Part shown: positions 1-7,043 of the stretch, in pieces
How positions within the stretch are numbered: the stretch's first letter is position 1
Layout of the letters: each line of letters begins with the position of its first letter
DNA from: a virus
Direction: 5' to 3' (one strand)
DNA length: 55,630 nt
IMG/VR virus record: IMGVR_UViG_3300025930_000003
Span: 1 to 55,630 of that record
Notes under the pieces: model-generated
What the model saw: only the letters and a program-made list of their open reading frames with translations
What the model was told of the DNA's origin: nothing
Database searches by the model: none
Translations under genes and position numbers: made by a program

Positions 1-99
1 GCCTCATAAGCCATAGATTTTATGAAACAGAGCTTATCACTCTATAACTATCTGAACAATAGGACATTTAATCGGGTAGCTGATAACTACTTCCGTCCA
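1..99. repeat. 99-bp direct terminal repeat (circular assembly overlap)
   Basis: Bases 1-99 are identical to 55532-55630. An exact overlap of this size at both ends is what an assembler leaves on a circular or circularly permuted molecule, so the last copy should be trimmed. It could in principle be a true short terminal repeat, but it lies in a structured non-coding stretch and nothing marks it as a packaging end. Confidence 0.9.
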
Positions 100-125
100 C
101 CTTTCTAGACCCTAAACATCAACAA

Positions 126-162
126 TTCTTCGCTTCAGATTATTAAAACCTGAAGCGAAGAA
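126..162 (+). terminator. Strong hairpin after the right-arm operon, probable terminator
   Basis: A perfect 13-bp stem (126-138 with 150-162, arm TTCTTCGCTTCAG) has an 11-base loop and is followed by CTCTTTCT. On the circular map it lies about 145 bases after the stop of the gene ending at 55511 and just before the next plus-strand gene. The T tract is interrupted, so it could be a partial terminator or an RNA-stability hairpin. Confidence 0.6.
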
Positions 163-173
163 CTCTTTCTAAT

Positions 174-374
174 ATGAATGTAGAAACTATAATTAAAGCA
201 GCAATAGAAACATCAAACTACTATTTACTTGTTAAAAAGAATGTCGAAATAGCAGAAGCTTTTGAATTATTTGCAGCAGCGATAGAACAAGAAGTATTTA
301 AAGAAGGTCTAAAACGAGAACAAGATCACAATGATGCTTTAGAAGATAGCCTAGGTTCACATGGACAAGGATAA
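174..374 (+). CDS. Hypothetical protein, 66 aa
   Basis: Small acidic, helical protein with no family I recognise. It is the first gene of the left plus-strand operon, just after the hairpin at 126-162. No Shine-Dalgarno (SD) sequence is visible before its ATG. The next gene starts 2 bases after its stop, so the two are probably co-transcribed. Confidence 0.6.
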   Translation: MNVETIIKAAIETSNYYLLVKKNVEIAEAFELFAAAIEQEVFKEGLKREQDHNDALEDSLGSHGQG

Positions 375-376
375 AT

Positions 377-643
377 ATGAACAGTTCAATAAAACGTAGC
401 CCAGCATTCGATGACAACACAGAGATATGGTTTGGAAAACATAAAGGAACTAGACTTTGTGATGTTCCTGCATCCTATCTACAATGGCTCTATGGTGAAC
501 TAGAGAAAGATGGATATGGAAAGCCTTTTGATGGAGGTAATTTTGAAGCATTGTCTACTACAATGAAAGACAAATACAAGTTATACAATTATATCTTCAA
601 CTCATATGACGCAATTCAGATGGAACTAGGAGAGAAAGAATGA
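377..643 (+). CDS. DUF3820-like small protein, 88 aa
   Basis: The stretch around residues 17-38 (WFGKHKG...VPASYLQWLY) matches the pattern of the DUF3820 family: a small domain with FGK-x-KG, then a VP-x-xYLxWL motif, common in phages and bacteria and of unknown biochemical role. Its stop overlaps the start of the next gene (ATGA), which fits translational coupling in the replication operon. The family call rests on motif memory only. Confidence 0.6.
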   Translation: MNSSIKRSPAFDDNTEIWFGKHKGTRLCDVPASYLQWLYGELEKDGYGKPFDGGNFEALSTTMKDKYKLYNYIFNSYDAIQMELGEKE

Positions 644-807
644 TAATTAAAATCCATATTTTTGTTTTCAAGGATTATGGGATTGCTACTTTTCAATACG
701 GTCCAAATGAAGAAGAAAATAAAAAGGCGATTGAAGTTTTATGTAAAAAATCAGAAACTAATTATCTGTGGGAAATAGATACAGAAAATGTTAAGTCAAC
801 CACCTAA
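640..807 (+). CDS. Hypothetical protein, 55 aa
   Basis: The ATG at 640 overlaps the previous stop (ATGA), and the reading frame runs to TAA at 805-807, 20 bases into the polymerase ORF. The protein starts MIIKIHIFVFKDYG and has an acidic, lysine-rich second half. Family unknown. The coupling overlaps at both ends are the main reason to call it real. Confidence 0.55.
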   Translation: MIIKIHIFVFKDYGIATFQYGPNEEENKKAIEVLCKKSETNYLWEIDTENVKSTT

Positions 808-2266
808 ATTCGACTATATAGGTTTGACAATTATATTGTCAAATCCAAATAGGCATGAGAAAAGAAAGCTCCTAGAGGGTAATGGAGCCTATTACTTCAT
901 GCAAGAATGTTTAAGACCTGAAATAAATGTCTATCAATGTGATGTTAGATTGATAGATGACACAAGAAAATTACTTCCTAATACAAAGGTAGTTCTCTTA
1001 CTAGGCCAGCGAGCTTTTCATCTCTTTACTGGTAGATCAGAAACATTAGATGAAGCTCGCGGAAGTCCATATATAGTAAATGATATGGTAACTATAGCGT
1101 CATTTAATTATCAAGATGCGGTTGATCCAAGAAACTTTGAAGCACAACATAATAAAGAACAAATAGAAGATGAAGAAGAATACCAAGAAGATCGAGATTC
1201 CTTTATCAGTGAAAAATCAAGAAGCCAAACCGCACGAGAAAATTATAGATTCTGGCTTAAATCTGACTGCAAGAAAGCGATCAGAATACTTGAAAATGGT
1301 GGACGTATCCCAGAACCTTCTTTTAGTCCATCGTATCACATTTATCCATCATCTGATATTGTCATTTCACTTCTCAGGGAAGAAAAGAATAAAGACCTCT
1401 ACATAGACATAGAGACAGATATAGACACACTTGACATAAGATGCTTCTCTTTCAACTTCTCAAATTCGGACAATATATACGTAGTTCCAGTTCTAGATAC
1501 AGACTACAAACTCGCCTATGAACAAATTCCTCAAATTTTTAGAGCGTTATCAATCTCATTTAGCAATAATACTACCATTGCTCATAATGGTGCTGTGTTT
1601 GATTTCTTTATTTTCGCCTATAAATATAGCATTGCCATTGGCAAGTCTGTCTTTGACACTCTCATTGCTGCTCATCGTATATATCCTACTATCGAAAAAT
1701 CATTAGGTCATCAAATTTCACTTTGGACATATCTACCTTTCCACAAAAATGAAGGTTCATATTCTTACGCTAATATGTCCCAAGCGGAAGCTCTCTGGAA
1801 GTATTGTGGAAAAGATGTATATACTATGCGTCTAGTTAAAGAAGCACAAATCGCATTCGCTAAAAATGATCCAGGACTTCTAGCTTCTATAAATCAGGCT
1901 ATGAAAAGTATAAGACCATATTTAACAATGAGCCTTCTTGGTATGCACTTTAATGATGAAGAGAGATTAGCTTGGATAGACTCAAGCGATAGATTAGCGA
2001 TGCAATATCAGCGTATTATCCAGATATTAACAGGCCCAAAAGTAGAGATGCTAATTTCCAATAAGAAGTGTGTGAACTATTTTCACAATATGTTAGGCTA
2101 TAAAGTAGTAAAACATACAAAAACTGGTGCTCCATCTTTAGCCGCTGATGCTTTATTGAAGCTAAAGCTAAAACATGAGAACCCGGTCATAGACTTCTTA
2201 ATCAAGTATAGAGAAAAACTGAAAGAGTCAGGAACTCTTAACTTCAAACAATGGATACCAAAATGA
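788..2266 (+). CDS. DNA polymerase A N-terminal half: UDG-like domain plus 3'-5' exonuclease
   Basis: This 492-aa protein corresponds to the front half of a phage family A DNA polymerase. Residues 1-120 resemble a family-4-type uracil-DNA glycosylase (KVVLLLGQRA, then ARGSPY). A DEDDy proofreading exonuclease follows: Exo I DIETD near residue 207, Exo II HNGAVFDF near 265, and Exo III YCGKD near 339, so all metal ligands are present. The end (IDFLIKYREKLKESGTL) matches the thumb helix that leads into the polymerase domain, but the ORF stops there. The palm and fingers are in a separate ORF at 3347-4411, with five small genes between them. The two products probably assemble into one enzyme. 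Exonuclease call strong; UDG call moderate. Confidence 0.88.
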   Translation: MLSQPPKFDYIGLTIILSNPNRHEKRKLLEGNGAYYFMQECLRPEINVYQCDVRLIDDTRKLLPNTKVVLLLGQRAFHLFTGRSETLDEARGSPYIVNDMVTIASFNYQDAVDPRNFEAQHNKEQIEDEEEYQEDRDSFISEKSRSQTARENYRFWLKSDCKKAIRILENGGRIPEPSFSPSYHIYPSSDIVISLLREEKNKDLYIDIETDIDTLDIRCFSFNFSNSDNIYVVPVLDTDYKLAYEQIPQIFRALSISFSNNTTIAHNGAVFDFFIFAYKYSIAIGKSVFDTLIAAHRIYPTIEKSLGHQISLWTYLPFHKNEGSYSYANMSQAEALWKYCGKDVYTMRLVKEAQIAFAKNDPGLLASINQAMKSIRPYLTMSLLGMHFNDEERLAWIDSSDRLAMQYQRIIQILTGPKVEMLISNKKCVNYFHNMLGYKVVKHTKTGAPSLAADALLKLKLKHENPVIDFLIKYREKLKESGTLNFKQWIPK

Positions 2267-2490
2267 AAATAACAGATAAACTCATAAAACAGGTAGCTAA
2301 TGTAGCACACATAGAGATGCAGATTAAGCTGCTAAAAGAAGAACTAGAACCAGCTAAGAAGAAATTAGGTAAAAAGATACCTTATGGTGTTTTTCAGATA
2401 GGAGAGTTTCAAGTAGTAAAAACTAAGATAGATGCTTGCACTATTGCACAGCATGATAGAAAAGCATACGACCAACTGACTATTAAATGA
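2263..2490 (+). CDS. Hypothetical protein, 75 aa, between the polymerase halves
   Basis: I start it at 2263 because that ATG overlaps the polymerase stop (ATGA); an in-frame ATG at 2251 also exists. The first half is a lysine/glutamate-rich helix, probably coiled-coil (IEMQIKLLKEELEPAKKKLG). The second half is short and strand-like. Function unknown. It belongs to the cluster that interrupts the polymerase. Confidence 0.6.
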   Translation: MKITDKLIKQVANVAHIEMQIKLLKEELEPAKKKLGKKIPYGVFQIGEFQVVKTKIDACTIAQHDRKAYDQLTIK

Positions 2491-2690
2491 TCTTAGTTGA
2501 GTCCATAATAGAAAAAGACTCTAAAAGATATATAGAGGTCAGAATCCACACGGCTTGCTGTAAAAGTCTATTTATAGTAGAAGATCAAGGAAAAGAACTA
2601 TTTAATCCAGTAACAAATGAATATCTCCCCAAAGGAATGGTTACAAGCATTAGGCAGGCTGAAAAATTTTATGAACAAAAACAAAGCTAA
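2487..2690 (+). CDS. Hypothetical protein, 67 aa
   Basis: The ATG overlaps the previous stop. The protein has a strand-rich start (MILVESIIEKDSKRYIEV), one CC pair near residue 24, and a helical end. No family recognised. The following gene begins 20 bases before its stop. Confidence 0.55.
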   Translation: MILVESIIEKDSKRYIEVRIHTACCKSLFIVEDQGKELFNPVTNEYLPKGMVTSIRQAEKFYEQKQS

Positions 2691-2892
2691 ATGTTCTGGC
2701 TGTAATAGTGTCCTGTCTAATATGTATCACTATATTCTACATTCAAACAAAGGCAGAAGAGAGCTATATCTCTGTGATGATTGTGTAGGAGCCTGTCTTT
2801 CTAGACTATTGAACGATAACTATGCAGGACTAAATAACTTCGAAACTATATGGAAATACATCAATGAGAAAAAAGAATCAAGAAGAATATGA
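2671..2892 (+). CDS. Small zinc finger resembling the ClpX zinc-binding domain, 73 aa
   Basis: The ATG at 2671 is preferred over the upstream ATG at 2617 because it leaves only a short overlap with the previous gene. The protein has CSGC near residue 9 and CDDC near residue 36, and the second pair is followed by a helix (YLCDDCVGACLSRLL). That spacing and the YxCDxC then hydrophobic-helix pattern resemble the C4 zinc-binding domain found at the N-terminus of ClpX, here standing alone. A generic zinc ribbon is the alternative. Confidence 0.6.
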   Translation: MNKNKAKCSGCNSVLSNMYHYILHSNKGRRELYLCDDCVGACLSRLLNDNYAGLNNFETIWKYINEKKESRRI

Positions 2893-3043
2893 GCTAGAAG
2901 CTCAGTTTCTATATTTGAAGTCTGATCTAAGAATAGTAAGAAACAGACTAGAAATGTTAGAATTTCTCGCCGCGAAACTAGATAAGAAAACTCAGCAAAA
3001 AGTAAAGAGAATAGAAAAGATAGTTAATAGTATCAAAATATGA
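2864..3043 (+). CDS. Hypothetical coiled-coil protein, 59 aa
   Basis: An unlisted small frame, ATG 2864 to TGA 3041-3043. It overlaps the previous gene by 29 bases and the next by 4 (ATGA). It is almost entirely basic and helical with leucine spacing (LRIVRNRLEMLEFLAAKL), so a short coiled coil is likely. No family recognised. Confidence 0.55.
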   Translation: MRKKNQEEYELEAQFLYLKSDLRIVRNRLEMLEFLAAKLDKKTQQKVKRIEKIVNSIKI

Positions 3044-3366
3044 AAACAATAAAAGAAATCCAGGATGAAGTAAAGGATTGGGCTTATCACAATTTTGGAA
3101 ATCATCCATCTCTTCATCCCTTGCTTGGTATAGGTGAAGAAACTGGGGAATTACAACATCATTTTCTTAAAAGAGAACAGAAGATAAGAACAAACGAAGA
3201 TCATGACGAGGAAATAAAAGATGCTCTTGCTGATCTATTTATTTTTATGTGTGATTTTTCTAACTGTGAAGATATAGATTTAGAAGCAGTTATTAATGGG
3301 GTCTGGGATAATGTTAAACAACGTAACTGGAAAACAAACAATATAAATGGTCAAAGTCCACAATAA
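3040..3366 (+). CDS. MazG-like nucleoside triphosphate pyrophosphohydrolase, 108 aa
   Basis: Shows the all-alpha NTP pyrophosphohydrolase pattern: GIGEETGELQHH near residues 30-41 supplies the ExxE metal ligands, and DEEIKDALADLF near 54-66 supplies the second ExxD pair. These enzymes hydrolyse (d)NTPs to monophosphate and pyrophosphate. In phages they tune nucleotide pools or ppGpp levels. It ends 20 bases inside the second polymerase ORF, so it is part of the insertion that splits the polymerase and is probably co-translated with it. Confidence 0.82.
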   Translation: MKTIKEIQDEVKDWAYHNFGNHPSLHPLLGIGEETGELQHHFLKREQKIRTNEDHDEEIKDALADLFIFMCDFSNCEDIDLEAVINGVWDNVKQRNWKTNNINGQSPQ

Positions 3367-4411
3367 GCTATCAGTTCCTAGAGATACATCCCACTGGATT
3401 GTTTCAGGAACTAATACTTTTCGTCTAGCAAGTAAGAAGATTCTCTCTTCTTTAAGAGATACTCCCTTTATTAATTTCGGCGGCAATAGAGCTAACATAG
3501 AGAAATCTATGCGTAGAATATGGTGTGCTGATAAAGGCTATAAACTGCTACAAAGAGATCAAGGTGGTGCAGAAGCATTAATAGTTGCATATCTATGTAA
3601 AGATGGAAACTATAGGGCTTTGTTTCGTAATGGAATAAAGCCCCATACTTTTGTTGCTCTTCATGTATTTAAAGAACAGTTCAAAAAATACTTCGATCCA
3701 GATAAAATCAACATAGCTTGTGACACAAAGATAGATGATCTAAAAAAGTTGGATTTCTGGAAAGCTCTAGATAGGCTAGTAAAATCAAGCGATGAGTGGC
3801 ACCATAATGAACGATACTATTTCATAGGAAAGAAGATAGTTCATGCTTCTTCTTATGGTATGGGAGCTAACAAATATAGAATGTCAGTTCTAGAGGAATC
3901 AGGTGGAACTATTGTCCTATCAAAGATGGATGCGGAACTCCACTTAATGACATTCTTTAAGCTATTTCCAGAAATACATGGTTGGCACGCTAGAATATAT
4001 GAACATGTAAAGAAGTTCAAAGAGCTTAGAAATCTATTCGATTTTCCTTTCGCTTTCACTGGTTATGTAGATGAGTCCAATATTAGAGAAGCTTACGCTT
4101 TTATTCCACAATCAACAGTAGGAACAATCACTAACATAGCAATAACAGAGACACAAGAATACATAGAGAAAGAAAATAAAGATTGGCACATATTGAACAA
4201 TGATCACGATAGCATGGTAGTTGAAGCACCTGATAACGAAACTGATATAAGAGAATGTAATCTAATAATGAAGCAGTTCATAGAGAAAGAGTTCATATCA
4301 CCTGTAGATAAGTGTAAGTTTAAGATGCGGTCTGGATTATCTATAGGTTATAATTGGGCACCATACAAAGAAAAAGAAAACCCAGGAGGTCTAAAAGAAG
4401 TAGAAGAATAA
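3347..4411 (+). CDS. DNA polymerase A C-terminal half: palm and fingers
   Basis: 354 aa carrying the catalytic part of a family A DNA polymerase. The start (HWIVSGTNTFRLASKK) is the usual T-x-T-G-R-L-x-S region. Motif A, with the first catalytic aspartate, is RDQGGAEA near residue 70. The O-helix is GKKIVHASSYGMG near 161-173. Motif C is DHDSMVVE near 286, with HDS where many relatives have HDE. It has no exonuclease domain of its own; that is encoded at 788-2266. I infer that the two proteins form a split polymerase. Confidence 0.88.
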   Translation: MVKVHNKLSVPRDTSHWIVSGTNTFRLASKKILSSLRDTPFINFGGNRANIEKSMRRIWCADKGYKLLQRDQGGAEALIVAYLCKDGNYRALFRNGIKPHTFVALHVFKEQFKKYFDPDKINIACDTKIDDLKKLDFWKALDRLVKSSDEWHHNERYYFIGKKIVHASSYGMGANKYRMSVLEESGGTIVLSKMDAELHLMTFFKLFPEIHGWHARIYEHVKKFKELRNLFDFPFAFTGYVDESNIREAYAFIPQSTVGTITNIAITETQEYIEKENKDWHILNNDHDSMVVEAPDNETDIRECNLIMKQFIEKEFISPVDKCKFKMRSGLSIGYNWAPYKEKENPGGLKEVEE

Positions 4412-4412
4412 A

Positions 4413-5663
4413 ATGCCAACCACCAATCTAGAAAGATGGCGTTATTACTGTGAAACTATACTGTCACCTGCTAGTTATATAGATTGGTGTTTCCACTATC
4501 TAATACTAGCATCTCTTCAAAGACGTGTATGGAGAGGACAAATTGGAGGTAATCCACTTTTCGCGAACCCTTATATAATTCTCACTGGTGAACCTGGGGT
4601 TGGTAAAGGAATCATATTAAAAGAAGTCAGTAAAGTATTACGTTTCCACAAACTAGAGGCTAAAAATGAATATACAGCAGATACAACACCGGCACAATCA
4701 AATGCACTTGGCCAGGGTAGAAAAGAACAAGCGTTATTATTCCCAGTTGGAGCAGACGCATCCACATATGAAGCTCTTGTCAGGGAAATCTCAAGAGCAA
4801 TTAGACCATTCTGGAGAGAAGTTGATGGAAAGAAAAGAGCTTACCTACACTCAAGCCTCTGTTTCTGTCTAGAAGAAATCTCCAGCTTATTTAGAAAACA
4901 CTCAGAAGATTTAGTTCGTTTCCTCTTAGTAACATATGATTGTGGTGATTACCGTTACGAAACAATTTCTAGGGGCACAGATTACATTAAAAATTGTTGC
5001 CTTGCACTTTTGGGGGGAACCACGCCAAAATTTCTTCGACGAGTATTTTCTGACGAACTTCTTAACGAAGGTTTTGCAAGTAGATGCATCTTTGTATTTG
5101 AACTTTGCAATAGATTTGACAGATTAAGGCCGCCAGAATTTAATGAAGATCAAGTCAAGGAACATAAGATAATTCTAGACCATATAAAGAAGCTTTCTAC
5201 TCTATATGGTGAAGTAAAGTTCACTCCAGAAGCATCTGAATATCTAGAACATTGGAACAAGACAGATAAATACAAAAGACCAAATACAAGTCCGAAGCTG
5301 AACTACTATTATGCTAGAAAGCCAGTAACAATGCAAAAGCTAGCTATTGGAATTCATTTTGCGGATTCGGTTACAATGGAAGTAAATCTAGATGAATGTA
5401 TAGAAGCTAGAAAATTGTTAGATAATACAGAGAAAAGGATGCACTTTGCTCTAACGAACGAAAATAAGAATCCTCTAGCAGAAGTAACAGATAGTATCTA
5501 TGACTTTATAGCTAAGAATGGAGGACAAACGAAGAAAGATTTACTTGTTCTTTTCTGGAGCGAACTACCTAATGGAACCGATTCTTTAGATGATGCACTA
5601 AGCTATCTAAATATGGTCAACAAAGTAAAACTGAAAGATAAACAATACATAATACCACAATGA
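4413..5663 (+). CDS. P-loop replication ATPase/helicase, 416 aa
   Basis: A Walker A motif, GEPGVGKG, lies near residue 58 after a helical start that resembles DUF3987-type phage helicase/primase proteins (YIDWCFHYLILASLQRRVW). An acidic strand ending CLEEI near residue 150 is a candidate Walker B. The C-terminus looks like a small winged-helix (TKKDLLVLFWSEL). Its place between polymerase and ThyX fits the replicative helicase or helicase loader. The exact family is uncertain. Confidence 0.7.
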   Translation: MPTTNLERWRYYCETILSPASYIDWCFHYLILASLQRRVWRGQIGGNPLFANPYIILTGEPGVGKGIILKEVSKVLRFHKLEAKNEYTADTTPAQSNALGQGRKEQALLFPVGADASTYEALVREISRAIRPFWREVDGKKRAYLHSSLCFCLEEISSLFRKHSEDLVRFLLVTYDCGDYRYETISRGTDYIKNCCLALLGGTTPKFLRRVFSDELLNEGFASRCIFVFELCNRFDRLRPPEFNEDQVKEHKIILDHIKKLSTLYGEVKFTPEASEYLEHWNKTDKYKRPNTSPKLNYYYARKPVTMQKLAIGIHFADSVTMEVNLDECIEARKLLDNTEKRMHFALTNENKNPLAEVTDSIYDFIAKNGGQTKKDLLVLFWSELPNGTDSLDDALSYLNMVNKVKLKDKQYIIPQ

Positions 5664-6349
5664 AACATCAAATATTAGATCATGGTTATATAGAGTTTAT
5701 AGAAGGTTGGGGTTCTGACGAGAGAATAATAGAAGCTGCTAGAATGTCAACTAATAAAGGCTTCTTAGGTTGGGGAACAGAAGAAAAACCAGGAGATGAG
5801 AAGTTGCTTAAGTATCTCTATGAACATAAACATGCTACTCCTTTTGAGATGGCAGGTATGATTATAGAAGTTCAGGCACCTATATTTGTTTTTAGAGAGT
5901 GGCATAGACATAGAACTCAATCATATAATGAAATGTCCGCTCGTTATACTCCTTTACCAAACCTAAACTATATTCCAGACATTGATAGAATAATGATAAA
6001 TGCGGGAACATCTAATAAACAAGCTGGGACTATAAAAGAATCTGAGGTTCTTACAGAAGAAAAAGGTCAGTCTTTTCAATTAAAAATAGAAGAGATTTAC
6101 AATGAACTAGAAGCTAATTATCAAACATTCCTAAAAATGGGTATTCCAAAAGAATTAGCGCGAATCATTTTACCTGTAGGTCGCTATTCTAGAATGAGAG
6201 CTTCTGCAAACCTAAGAAACTGGCTAGCTTTTCTTACATTAAGAATGGCTAAAGATGCACAATGGGAAATTAGACAGTATGCAGAAGCTGTTGGCGGAAT
6301 AGTAAAAGTATATTTTCCTCGGACTTGGGAATTATTTAACAAAATATGA
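5660..6349 (+). CDS. thyX: Flavin-dependent thymidylate synthase ThyX
   Basis: The ThyX signature RHRTQSYNEMSARY is complete near residues 82-95 and is unique to this family. At 229 aa the length is normal. The enzyme makes dTMP from dUMP using FAD, NADPH and methylene-tetrahydrofolate, and works as a homotetramer. Its start overlaps the helicase stop by 4 bases, and its own stop overlaps the next start. A phage copy supplies dTMP for replication of an AT-rich genome. Confidence 0.96.
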   Translation: MKHQILDHGYIEFIEGWGSDERIIEAARMSTNKGFLGWGTEEKPGDEKLLKYLYEHKHATPFEMAGMIIEVQAPIFVFREWHRHRTQSYNEMSARYTPLPNLNYIPDIDRIMINAGTSNKQAGTIKESEVLTEEKGQSFQLKIEEIYNELEANYQTFLKMGIPKELARIILPVGRYSRMRASANLRNWLAFLTLRMAKDAQWEIRQYAEAVGGIVKVYFPRTWELFNKI

Positions 6350-6831
6350 TCTCTATGACAATAAGCAAACTACAACCTATAATGTCGGACAATATTCTTG
6401 AACTTCAGGAGTGGGTTAGATTCTATGATAGAAATGGACAATATCCAGCTAATATCCTAGAACGATTCGCTATTGGACTCTATCAAGTTTATCAAGGAAT
6501 GGAGTGGAAAGATATAATCAATAAGAACGAAAGCTGGTGTGCTGCTTTTCTACATTTTCTAACTGTGGCAGAAAAGTTAAATCTTCCAGCGGTTGAGAAA
6601 ATTAAGGACAATATGTTAGATATTGGTTTTCTTCTCTTTATTTCTAAAGCACAGCAAGATATTTTCTATAAATATAATGCTGGTAAAACAATGAGAAGTT
6701 CTAGATATAATCCAGAAAGACTAACAGAAAATCTAGTGAAGATTCTCTCTATCTGCTATACTAAAGTTCCAAAGATAGAAAGAGCAGAAGGATTTAATTT
6801 AGCAAGCTCTATAATGATTGGAAAACTATGA
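6346..6831 (+). CDS. Hypothetical protein, 161 aa
   Basis: The ATG overlaps the ThyX stop. An all-helical protein with a tryptophan-rich first half and a basic C-terminal half (SRYNPERLTENLVKIL). I see no ExxE/ExxD pairs that would make it a second pyrophosphohydrolase. Position after thyX suggests nucleotide metabolism or replication, but no family is recognised. Confidence 0.6.
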   Translation: MISMTISKLQPIMSDNILELQEWVRFYDRNGQYPANILERFAIGLYQVYQGMEWKDIINKNESWCAAFLHFLTVAEKLNLPAVEKIKDNMLDIGFLLFISKAQQDIFYKYNAGKTMRSSRYNPERLTENLVKILSICYTKVPKIERAEGFNLASSIMIGKL

Positions 6832-7043
6832 GAAAAATAATATGTGATATATGCGGAAATGAATCAGGAAACTATGATAGAAATATTCATGGCAAATTCA
6901 TTCTGCATAAAAAGCAACCACCATCAGAAGTTTGTGAAATAGCTATTGAAGGAATAGTTATGAAGTATAACTTCTGCACTACAGGAATAGATATATGTAG
7001 AAGCTGTCTAATTGCTGGAATAAAGTCTGCTATCTTAGACTAA
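6828..7043 (+). CDS. Small zinc-ribbon protein, 71 aa
   Basis: CDIC near residue 5 and CRSC near residue 58 form two cysteine pairs typical of a treble-clef or zinc-ribbon knuckle. It is the last gene of the left plus-strand operon. Its TAA overlaps the stop of the convergent giant virion gene by 3 bases, so there is no room for a terminator between them. Confidence 0.65.
   Translation: MRKIICDICGNESGNYDRNIHGKFILHKKQPPSEVCEIAIEGIVMKYNFCTTGIDICRSCLIAGIKSAILD

Noticed and set aside
1170-1706. Alternative-frame ORFs of 60-80 aa inside the polymerase gene
   Set aside because: They lie wholly within a gene with clear exonuclease motifs and have no ribosome sites or coupling.
4176-4200. TGGCACATATTGAAC inside the polymerase as a sigma-54 promoter
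   Set aside because: The -12 GC is missing although the -24 half matches well, and it lies inside a gene.
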